Assembly (NCBI GenBank): GCA_023395395.1
Contig: JAEWZH010000020.1
Span: forward strand, 1 to 64,000
DNA from: Bacteroidota bacterium
GTDB lineage: Bacteria; Bacteroidota; Bacteroidia; Bacteroidales; Porphyromonadaceae
Reading direction: 5' to 3'
DNA: 64,000 bases
Every line of letters begins with the position of its first letter. Within the stretch, counting starts at the first letter, position 1. Below are positions 17,397 through 23,571 of the stretch, piece by piece. The position numbers were made by a program, and so were the translations under genes. A model generated the notes under the pieces. The model was not told where the DNA came from. It saw nothing but the letters and a program-made list of their open reading frames with translations, and searched no databases.

Positions 17397-18014
17397 ATGA
17401 ATAGAAATATTGAACAGGCTACAGAGGTAGCCTTGAAGCGCAGAAGCCACTACGCGCTGAGTGCTGAATGGGTGGCTCCACAAGAGGATGTAGAAACACT
17501 GCTTAAGAGCGTCCTTCGTAGTGTGCCAACTCACTTTAATAGTCAGTCAGTGCGCATGGTATTGCTGACAGATGATGCCCACAGAAGGCATTGGGAGCTG
17601 ATTGAACAAATTTTGATTAGTCAAATTGGAGAGGAACAATACAATAAGAGTACAAGGGCTAAAATTCACAATTCGTTTATGAGTGGAGTGGGTACTGTAT
17701 TGTATTTCGAGGAGAGTTCGATTACTAAGGGCTTGAGTGAGCAAATGCCGCTTTATGCAGATAACTTCGCAAAGTGGGCACATCAAGTGCAGGGCTCCCA
17801 CCAATGGGCTGTGTGGATTGGTCTTACCGAACTTGGATTTGGAGCAAGTCTCCAGCACTATATTGGGATGAATGACACTGCAATCAAAGAACAAGTAGGC
17901 GTCCCAGCAGAGTGGGAGTTTATTGCCCACATGCCGTTTGGTAAGGCTCTTGACGACCCAGAGGTGAAGCCCAAGACTTCTATGGGCGAATTGTTAAAGG
18001 TATTGAATAGGTAA
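17397..18014 (+). CDS. Nitroreductase family protein (Frp/YdgI-like)
   Basis: The 205-residue protein resembles the short FMN-dependent nitroreductases related to yeast Hbn1/Frm2: RRSHYAL near the N-terminus, then VPTHFNSQSVRMVLL, GVGTVLYFEE, a WAVWIGLTELGFGASLQHY core, and a conserved C-terminal EWEFIAHMPFGK. These enzymes reduce nitro compounds or quinones with NAD(P)H; the natural substrate is not evident. It lies between two terminators (17275 and 18039) and so appears to be a single-gene unit. No clear TAnnTTTG promoter was found. Confidence 0.85.
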   Translation: MNRNIEQATEVALKRRSHYALSAEWVAPQEDVETLLKSVLRSVPTHFNSQSVRMVLLTDDAHRRHWELIEQILISQIGEEQYNKSTRAKIHNSFMSGVGTVLYFEESSITKGLSEQMPLYADNFAKWAHQVQGSHQWAVWIGLTELGFGASLQHYIGMNDTAIKEQVGVPAEWEFIAHMPFGKALDDPEVKPKTSMGELLKVLNR

Positions 18015-18038
18015 CAAAGTTGATTAGGTATTAGTGCG

Positions 18039-18077
18039 CTCCCTCGCTCTGAGATTGCAGAGTGAGGGAGTTTTCTT
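18039..18077 (+). terminator. Terminator after the nitroreductase gene
   Basis: CTCCCTCGCTCTG (18039-18051) pairs with 18058-18070 with a single G-T wobble and is followed by TTTTCTT. Confidence 0.85.
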
Positions 18078-18149
18078 ATATAATTGCTTAACGACTGGTA
18101 AATAAATCTAAGAGAAGCCTTAAACCAATCAGTGAGCCTCAAAATGAAT

Positions 18150-18157
18150 TATCTTTG
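18150..18157 (+). promoter_or_regulatory. -7 element for the DUF4294 gene
   Basis: TATCTTTG here overlaps the GTG that would be the earliest start of the following frame, which makes ATG 18184 or 18187 the real start. Confidence 0.6.
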
Positions 18158-18183
18158 TGTCGAACTACTTATTTAGTAATTAT

Positions 18184-18822
18184 ATGATGGGCAATTATAG
18201 AAGATACCTACTTTGGATTTGGTTACTCTTGCTACTGTCTGTAGTGAAGAGTCCGTTGGTTTTTGCCCAAGTAGTAGAAAATAGTAAGATTCCACCGCCT
18301 ATCGCAAAGGGCTATATGGTACCTGCAACCATTTTTGATGGGGATACAATAGCAAATCTTTCTCTTCCTGTAGTGCATATATTCAAGCCATTAAACCTCA
18401 ATACAAGGGAACAAGTATTGGCATATCGTCGCTTAGTACGAGATGTAAAGAAGGCACTCCCATTTGCAAAAACGGTGTCGGCAACCCTTATGGAAACCTA
18501 TGAGTATATGGAGACACTCCCTTCGGAACGAGAGAAGTCTCGACACATCAAGCGACTTGAGGATGACTTACTAAAGGAGTATACACCACAGCTAAGAAAG
18601 CTAACTCTAAATCAAGGAAAACTTTTGATAAAACTCATCGAAAGGGAGACCGGTACAAATAGTTATGGATTGATTGACGCTTTTTTGGGGCGCTTCTCTG
18701 CGAGGTTTTGGAATACAATGGCTAAGACTTTCGGTACATCACTCAAGACCACTTGGGATCCCGAAGGGGAGGACGCCATCATCGAACGTGTCTGCGTGAT
18801 GGTGGAGCGAGGATATATATAG
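18184..18822 (+). CDS. DUF4294 domain-containing exported protein
   Basis: The protein of about 212 residues begins with a basic stretch (GNYRR) and a hydrophobic signal segment ending LVFAQ, so it is exported, with cleavage probably after VFA or near it. The mature part contains the DUF4294 hallmark LAYRRLVRDVKKALPFAKTV and a charged helical region (EREKSRHIKRLEDDLLKEY). The family is found in Bacteroidota and has no known function. Start 18184 (or 18187) is chosen because the promoter element at 18150-18157 covers the upstream GTG. A bidirectional terminator follows. Confidence 0.8.
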   Translation: MMGNYRRYLLWIWLLLLLSVVKSPLVFAQVVENSKIPPPIAKGYMVPATIFDGDTIANLSLPVVHIFKPLNLNTREQVLAYRRLVRDVKKALPFAKTVSATLMETYEYMETLPSEREKSRHIKRLEDDLLKEYTPQLRKLTLNQGKLLIKLIERETGTNSYGLIDAFLGRFSARFWNTMAKTFGTSLKTTWDPEGEDAIIERVCVMVERGYI

Positions 18823-18824
18823 TC

Positions 18825-18861
18825 AAAAGGGGCGAGACTCAGAATGAGTATCGCCCCTTTT
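18825..18861. terminator. Bidirectional terminator between the DUF4294 gene and sdaA
   Basis: AAAAGGGGCGA (18825-18835) pairs with TCGCCCCTTTT (18851-18861), with a further ACTC/GAGT inner stem. A and T runs on either side suit both converging genes. Confidence 0.9.
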
Positions 18862-18879
18862 ACTCGGTATAATGTAACT

Positions 18880-20094
18880 CTACGGTATAATGCAATAGTT
18901 GGTTGCTAATCCTCCTTCTGAGGTTTCCTTGTAAAGACTTGGGAGGTCATGCCCAGTCTGCTTCATCACTTCTACTACTTGATCAAAGCTTACCCGATGG
19001 AAGCCGTTAGAAAAAGTAGAGAAAGTATTGCTATCGAGAGCACGAGCAGCAGCAAAAGCGTTGCGCTCTATACATGGAATCTGGACAAGCCCGCAAATAG
19101 GATCACACGTAAGCCCTAAGTGATGCTCGAGCCCCATCTCTGCAGCATACTCTATCTGATTGAGACTTCCCCCAAAGAGCTGATTGGCAGCAGCGGCAGC
19201 CATAGAACACGCTACACCCACTTCTCCCTGACAGCCCACCTCGGCACCTGATATAGAGGCATTGGTACGAGCAATATTCCCAAAGAGTGCAGCTGTCGCA
19301 AGAGCTCTATGAATCATGCGATCAGGGAAATCTCTCGAAGTTTGCAAGTGATACAATACTGCCGGCATCACTCCGGACGAACCGCAAGTAGGCGCGGTGA
19401 CGACGATGTTTCCCGCAGCGTTTTCTTCGGATACTGCTAGTGCGTAAGCGTAGACTAGACCACGAGTACTAACATTACTGCTATATCCTTTGGCTCGCAC
19501 CAGATACTCTCCTGATTTGCGACGGAGGTTAAGACCTCCAGGTAAGATGCCCTCTGCCACTAATCCTCTCTCTACGGCAGATCTCATTACTTGCCATACG
19601 TTGGCTAGGTGATCCCATACAGTAAGGTCGTCAAATCGCTCTACATACTCCCAATATGTGATACGTTCCTGATAGCAGTAGTTCATAATCTCCATCATGG
19701 TAGAGTGTGGGTAGATCTGTTCGTTGCGACTTTCGTCGAAGTCTTTATTGGCGAGCGAACCACCACCGATACTATACACTTCCCAGGAGTCCAATATCTT
19801 GTCTCCCTCTCCAAGAGCTTCGAATAGTAACCCATTTGTATGAAATTCAGGGACGATTGTCGGCTCCCAAAGTATCTTAGTTGGAGCTATTTTTTCGAGC
19901 ACATCTATAATAGCTACATCTGTCATGTGCCCCTTACCTGTAGCAGCAAGCGACCCATATAGATGTACCCTAAATCCATTTGGCCTATTTCCCACAAATC
20001 TCTTGGCAAACATCTCTGCCGCTCTTCGAGGTGCCATAGTGTGGCTACTCGAGGGACCGTGACCTATTTTATATATCGTCTTGATTGTCTCCAT
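18880..20094 (-). CDS. sdaA: L-serine ammonia-lyase, iron-sulfur dependent
   Basis: This enzyme deaminates L-serine to pyruvate with a 4Fe-4S cluster. The 404-residue single-chain form starts METIKTIYKIGHGPSSSHTMAPRRAAEMF, the beta-domain signature. The alpha domain follows, with cysteines in TCGSSGVMPAVLYH, GCQGEVGVACSMAAAAANQLFGG and CDPICGLVQIPCIERN. The frame also offers ATG 20106, but METIKTIY matches the family N-terminus. A -7 element lies at 20128-20135. It shares a terminator with the DUF4294 gene. Confidence 0.95.
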   Translation of the reverse strand: METIKTIYKIGHGPSSSHTMAPRRAAEMFAKRFVGNRPNGFRVHLYGSLAATGKGHMTDVAIIDVLEKIAPTKILWEPTIVPEFHTNGLLFEALGEGDKILDSWEVYSIGGGSLANKDFDESRNEQIYPHSTMMEIMNYCYQERITYWEYVERFDDLTVWDHLANVWQVMRSAVERGLVAEGILPGGLNLRRKSGEYLVRAKGYSSNVSTRGLVYAYALAVSEENAAGNIVVTAPTCGSSGVMPAVLYHLQTSRDFPDRMIHRALATAALFGNIARTNASISGAEVGCQGEVGVACSMAAAAANQLFGGSLNQIEYAAEMGLEHHLGLTCDPICGLVQIPCIERNAFAAARALDSNTFSTFSNGFHRVSFDQVVEVMKQTGHDLPSLYKETSEGGLATNYCIIP

Positions 20095-20127
20095 CTTTCT
20101 TACCATTCAATCATTGAATATTTCATA

Positions 20128-20135
20128 CAAAGATA
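20128..20135 (-). promoter_or_regulatory. -7 element for sdaA
   Basis: CAAAGATA on the plus strand gives TATCTTTG on the minus strand, predicting a short leader before the sdaA start. Confidence 0.5.
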
Positions 20136-20280
20136 CCAAATAATCAGATATTATTTAGGCGTTAATGCCTTGAAGTCAGTGGTATAGTCGGACAGTTCAG
20201 AGGGGGAGGAGAGATAAAATCTCACCGCGATTTTGAAAATTTGCTTACCCAAAACTGTAGCCTATATACGAGGATTATTG

Positions 20281-20288
20281 TATCTTTG
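20281..20288 (+). promoter_or_regulatory. -7 element of the riboswitch transcript
   Basis: TATCTTTG lies immediately upstream of the cobalamin aptamer, so transcription should begin at about 20294, the first base of the P1 stem. The -33 element is not obvious. Confidence 0.6.
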
Positions 20289-20293
20289 CACTT

Positions 20294-20475
20294 GAAGGTG
20301 CTTCTGTAGGCGTTCGTCTGCAGAGGAAAAAGGGAAACAGGTGCAAGTCCTGTACAGACCCGCTGCTGTAAGTCTTATTTAACGGGTATGGCATAAACCA
20401 CTGTAGGGGTGAACCCCCTATGGGAAGGAGCAATACTTCGGAGACAAGTCAGAAAACCTGCCTTCCATGTGCATT
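20294..20475 (+). ncRNA. Cobalamin (B12) riboswitch aptamer
   Basis: The conserved core is readable in order: AAAAAGGGAA near 20337, ACAGGTGCAAGTCCTGTACAG, the GACCCGCTGCTGTAAG segment, CCACTGTAGGGGTGAACCCC, the TATGGGAAGG segment, and the B12 box AGTCAGAAAACCTGCC at 20447-20462. The 5' GAAGG and 3' CCTTC can close P1. Its own -7 element lies just upstream. No gene of normal length follows on this strand: the next genes are all on the minus strand. An SD-like hairpin at 20484-20502 and a short frame at 20511 are the only candidate targets. Confidence 0.92.
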
Positions 20476-20483
20476 CCGTATCT

Positions 20484-20502
20484 CTCTCGAGGGTTGGAGA
20501 GG
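20484..20502 (+). promoter_or_regulatory. Putative SD-sequestering hairpin after the aptamer
   Basis: CTCTC (20484-20488) pairs with GAGAG (20497-20501) around an 8-nt loop, covering the SD-like GGAGAGG at 20496-20502. In cobalamin riboswitches a hairpin in this position often carries the ribosome site and docks with the aptamer through a loop-loop contact. The role here is inferred. Confidence 0.45.
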
Positions 20503-20510
20503 TGCCACAG

Positions 20511-20588
20511 ATGGACTTAGTCAAGTCGTTTTCCCTTTCTTTGACCGCAATTGTGAAGAGGGCTAAGTTATTACAATGTGGTGTTTAA
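20511..20588 (+). pseudogene. Possible remnant of a B12-regulated gene (25 codons)
   Basis: ATG 20511 follows the SD-like sequence at 20496-20502 by 8 nt and opens a frame starting MDLVKSFSLSLTAIV, which stops at a TAA at 20586. Beyond that single stop the frame stays open for about 36 more codons to a TAG at 20697. The N-terminus is mildly hydrophobic and could be the start of an exported protein. I do not recognise a family. It may be the 5' stub of a gene whose body was lost, a leader peptide, or chance. Confidence 0.3.
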
Positions 20589-20657
20589 GATTATCAGACG
20601 ATCGTATGTCTGGGAAGAAGTACGACGTCGTATGCACACTGCAATGGAGTTGCAAAT

Positions 20658-20748
20658 CCTACACCTTCTGCCTTTTGGTGTAGGATGAGCCTCTCTCGGG
20701 AGTAGGCGTCGTAGTCATCACGTGGCTACGTGCCTGCTCTCTTTTTAT
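20658..20748 (+). terminator. Hairpin pair and terminator ending the riboswitch transcript
   Basis: A perfect 9-bp hairpin (TCCTACACC at 20658-20666 with GGTGTAGGA at 20677-20685) is followed by a second stem of about 13 bp with one bulge. In that stem AGGCGTCGTAGTCA (20704-20717) pairs with TGGCTACGTGCCT (20723-20735), and CTCTCTTTTTATT follows. This is a good intrinsic terminator about 450 nt from the predicted transcript start. Confidence 0.7.
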
Positions 20749-20797
20749 TGTTTCCTCGTGTCTGTATCGCCCTGAAATAGTAGACACTTTAAGAGTG

Positions 20798-20878
20798 CGA
20801 TATAGAAGACAGCTCTCTCCTCTACAGATTCGTCACGGCGTTTCTATAGCGGAGAGAGCTGTCTTCTATATCGGAGAT
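20798..20878. repeat. Long palindrome, copy 1
   Basis: Arms of 23 bp (20798-20820 and 20851-20873) are perfectly inverted. A further near-palindromic CTACAGA/TCTATAG pair and the core CGTCACGG lie in the 30-nt centre. The right end continues GGAGAT, as in the copy at 28252. It lies just after the stop of the minus-strand gene at 20895. Confidence 0.9.
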
Positions 20879-20894
20879 TGGAGCGATATTGCTT

Positions 20895-21470
20895 TTAGTC
20901 TAACCACCCCTTTATCACCTGCCGCACTTCCTCTTCACCCTCTTTGTAGAGCTCTACAAAGCCAGGATCGAGGTGCGTCAGAAAGAACCAGTCATTTGTA
21001 CCATCTTTTTTGTAAAGAATGGCTTCACCGTCTTCCGAACCATGATAGGCACGCGCTACACACATGCCTTTCTCTTCGAGAATTGATTTTACACACAGGT
21101 ACCCCTTCTCACGGTTTTCAATGTAAGTTTTTACCTCATTGTTCGGAATAAAATAGGCATCAACACAAGTAGAGTCTTGCACCATTCCTTGATTGGGAAT
21201 ACTGAGGTTGATTCTCTCGTAGAAGACAAGTTCTGCCCGATCTGTATTTTTGAACATAAATCGGCTGATAGGTACCACATTACCCTTAAATGCTATTTCC
21301 TGATAGTCGGGTAGGGCAGCGATATTGATCCATTCGCTGTCTATGCCCAGTTCGTCAGTCGTAAAATCATAGCCATTTATCAGAGAAAGAAACTCTCTCC
21401 CATCCTCTATCGTATCGAAGCAAAGCCAAGGGTATTCTCTGTCGTCTTCGTAATAAGCTAAAATGTACAT
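20895..21470 (-). CDS. Hypothetical protein (191 aa)
   Basis: I do not recognise a family. The 191-residue protein is acidic, soluble, and has no signal peptide or membrane segment. It begins MYILAYYEDDREYPWLCFDTIEDGREFLSLINGYDF and ends with a Glu-rich stretch. Aromatic residues are frequent, and WFFLTHLDPGF near residue 160 might be a domain end. It starts 18 nt after fabK stops and is the last gene of a minus-strand block of M3 peptidase, acyltransferase and fabK. The compact acidic character could fit an inhibitor or immunity-type protein, but nothing in the context supports that. A long palindrome follows its stop. Confidence 0.75.
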   Translation of the reverse strand: MYILAYYEDDREYPWLCFDTIEDGREFLSLINGYDFTTDELGIDSEWINIAALPDYQEIAFKGNVVPISRFMFKNTDRAELVFYERINLSIPNQGMVQDSTCVDAYFIPNNEVKTYIENREKGYLCVKSILEEKGMCVARAYHGSEDGEAILYKKDGTNDWFFLTHLDPGFVELYKEGEEEVRQVIKGWLD

Positions 21471-21488
21471 CCTTTACAATTGAAATAG

Positions 21489-22439
21489 TTATAGGGAAAT
21501 CTTGCCGAGATCGCGAAGCGCTTCTCTTGCCTCTCGGAGGATATTGCCCATTACTTCTCGTACTGAGTGAATCCTATCAATAGTGGCGGAAATCTGACCA
21601 ATCTCTAGCTCTCCCTCTTCTAGGTCTCCCTCATACATACCTTTCTTGGCTCTACCACGCCCTAATAGTTCGGCTAGCTCCTCTTTTGTCGCGCCATTGG
21701 CTTCAGCTTCGGCAACTCGGGTCGTAAAACCTCCTTTTGCAAGTCGAGTAGGCATCAGTTTTTTGAGCATCAGTTTGGTGTCACCCTCTCCAAGATTGAT
21801 ACAATGCTCCTTAAAAGCAGGATGACAAGTGCTTTCTTCGGTAAGAGCAAATGCAGTGCCTATCTGTACACCATCAGCGCCCAGGGCAAGCGCTGCTACC
21901 ATAGATCTACCTGAGGCAATACCGCCTGCCGCTACGAGCGGAATGGAGATAGCATCACGTACGGCTGGAATCAAGCACATAGTGGTGGTCTCTTCCCTCC
22001 CATTATGCCCTCCAGCTTCAAAGCCTTCGGCAATGATAGCATCTACACCACACTCCTCTGCTTTCTTGGCAAATTTAGAGCTACTCACAACGTGGAGAAC
22101 TTTGATACCATGCTCTTTGAGGTGGGAGGTCCAAGTGGCAGGATTGCCAGCAGAAGTGATTACGATAGGCACATTTTCCTCAATGATGATGGCGATATGC
22201 TCATCAATACTAGGATATACCAGAGGGAGATTAACACCAAAGGGCTTATCGGAGAGCTTTCTGGTATTACGGATCTCTTCGCGGAGCTGATCGGGATACA
22301 TAGTCCCTGCACCAAGGATTCCAAGCCCTCCTTCGTTACTTACTGCAGCCGCTAGTTTATGTCCGCTTGTCCAAGCCATACCGCCTTGGATGATGGGGTA
22401 TTCGATACCCAATAACTGTGTAATAGGATTATTTCTCAT
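21489..22439 (-). CDS. fabK: Enoyl-ACP reductase II (FabK) / nitronate monooxygenase family
   Basis: FabK is the FMN- and NAD(P)H-dependent enoyl-ACP reductase of fatty acid synthesis in organisms using it instead of FabI. The 316-residue TIM-barrel protein has NPITQLLGIEYPIIQGGMAW at the start, then GFEAGGHNGREETTT (catalytic-region His), PLVAAGGIASGRSM and GADGVQIGTAF as flavin phosphate motifs. The C-terminal GRGRAKKGMYEGDLEEGELEIGQ is typical of FabK rather than plain nitronate monooxygenases. ATG 22439 is chosen because it overlaps the upstream acyltransferase stop by 11 nt, whereas the longer frame lacks homology. No fabI is seen in this window. Confidence 0.8.
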   Translation of the reverse strand: MRNNPITQLLGIEYPIIQGGMAWTSGHKLAAAVSNEGGLGILGAGTMYPDQLREEIRNTRKLSDKPFGVNLPLVYPSIDEHIAIIIEENVPIVITSAGNPATWTSHLKEHGIKVLHVVSSSKFAKKAEECGVDAIIAEGFEAGGHNGREETTTMCLIPAVRDAISIPLVAAGGIASGRSMVAALALGADGVQIGTAFALTEESTCHPAFKEHCINLGEGDTKLMLKKLMPTRLAKGGFTTRVAEAEANGATKEELAELLGRGRAKKGMYEGDLEEGELEIGQISATIDRIHSVREVMGNILREAREALRDLGKISL

Positions 22440-23568
22440 AATTGATTTGTTTGATAAACTTCTTGGTGAGCCAACGACGAATAGGTTCGTCGTATAATTT
22501 GAGTGCAAGGATTGCGACTATGATAGATCCGAAATAGAAGAGTGCTGCCTGTGGCAAGGACTCTTGGAAAGTCAGAGCATTCACTTTTACGTATGAGTAA
22601 TAGAGGTAGAGGAATGGATAGTGTACCATATAGAGTGGATAGGAGAGATCTCCAAGAAATTTGGAGATATGCTTGGTCACAACATCTTTGGATTGATCTG
22701 ATGCCCCAAGAACCACGAGGAATGGAAAGACGATGAGCACGCAGATGGCTTCGTAGAGACCGTTCATCCAGAAATAATCTTGACCACCAATTCGTGGCAT
22801 CCCGAGGAGGGCGATGAGTACGATCGAAGCTATCCAAAGACCACCTTTGATATCGAGTGGTTTGAATTTCCGAGAGATCAGAAGTCCCATTGAGAAGCTA
22901 AAGAGGACTCGAAGCGATCCTCCAATCATATTGGGGGTATCCATAGTCCACCCAGCACCGATTCCTCCAAATGACCCTTCAATTGCAAAGTATGCTAGCC
23001 CTATGGCAATAACCACCACAAAGGAGGTCAGTGCTTTGGTCGAAAGTTTTCGGAGGAACCACATGTATATGAGGTTGCCAATGTATTCGAAGAAAAGTGA
23101 CCAACTAGGACCATTAAGGGGATACATTTCTCCATTCCCTCGTATCTCATACCTGGGCGCTACTGGGATGAGAAGCATGTTGAGTAGGGTTGCCCATAGT
23201 AGAGCGGTAATACCTACACTATTGACATCCCAAGTCTCCAACTCTGCGAAGTAGAAACAAATAGCTCCAATGATAGTCCCAAGTACGACCATAGGTTGGA
23301 GACGAATGAGACGGCGCTTGACAAACTCTTTATTGGACATCTTTTGACCCTTGAAGCGGTCGTCATAGGCAAAGCCGACAACGAAGCCAGAGAGAACAAA
23401 AAAGAAGTCTACTGCCAAGTAGCCATGATTGACGATCTGATCTATCTGGCTTGTGGCAAAAGACTCAAAGAGATGATAAGCCAGTACAATTAAAGCCGCT
23501 ACTCCTCGCAATCCATCAAGAGCGAGGTAATGCGGCTTGGAATCCTGGTATGTAGCGGATGCTCTCAT
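22429..23568 (-). CDS. Acyltransferase family 3 membrane protein
   Basis: The 379-residue polytopic protein belongs to the OafA/YrhL acyltransferase-3 family, which moves acyl groups (often acetyl) onto cell-surface sugars. It starts with the hallmark YLALDGLRGVAALIVLAYHLFE, including the active-site-region R-x10-H pattern. VDFFFVLSGFVVGFAYDDRF follows, along with about ten membrane helices and a C-terminal LYDEPIRRWLTKKF. The gene starts 3 nt after the M3 peptidase stop and overlaps fabK. The substrate cannot be told from the sequence. Confidence 0.9.
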   Translation of the reverse strand: MRASATYQDSKPHYLALDGLRGVAALIVLAYHLFESFATSQIDQIVNHGYLAVDFFFVLSGFVVGFAYDDRFKGQKMSNKEFVKRRLIRLQPMVVLGTIIGAICFYFAELETWDVNSVGITALLWATLLNMLLIPVAPRYEIRGNGEMYPLNGPSWSLFFEYIGNLIYMWFLRKLSTKALTSFVVVIAIGLAYFAIEGSFGGIGAGWTMDTPNMIGGSLRVLFSFSMGLLISRKFKPLDIKGGLWIASIVLIALLGMPRIGGQDYFWMNGLYEAICVLIVFPFLVVLGASDQSKDVVTKHISKFLGDLSYPLYMVHYPFLYLYYSYVKVNALTFQESLPQAALFYFGSIIVAILALKLYDEPIRRWLTKKFIKQINYEK

Positions 23569-23571
23569 TGG

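Noticed and set aside
20576..20683. 35-codon frame after the riboswitch (starts MWCLRLSDD)
   Set aside because: It has no ribosome site, overlaps the strong hairpin at 20658-20685 and has implausible composition.
20795..21151. 118-codon plus-strand frame
   Set aside because: It reads through the palindrome and is antisense to the better-supported 191-aa gene.
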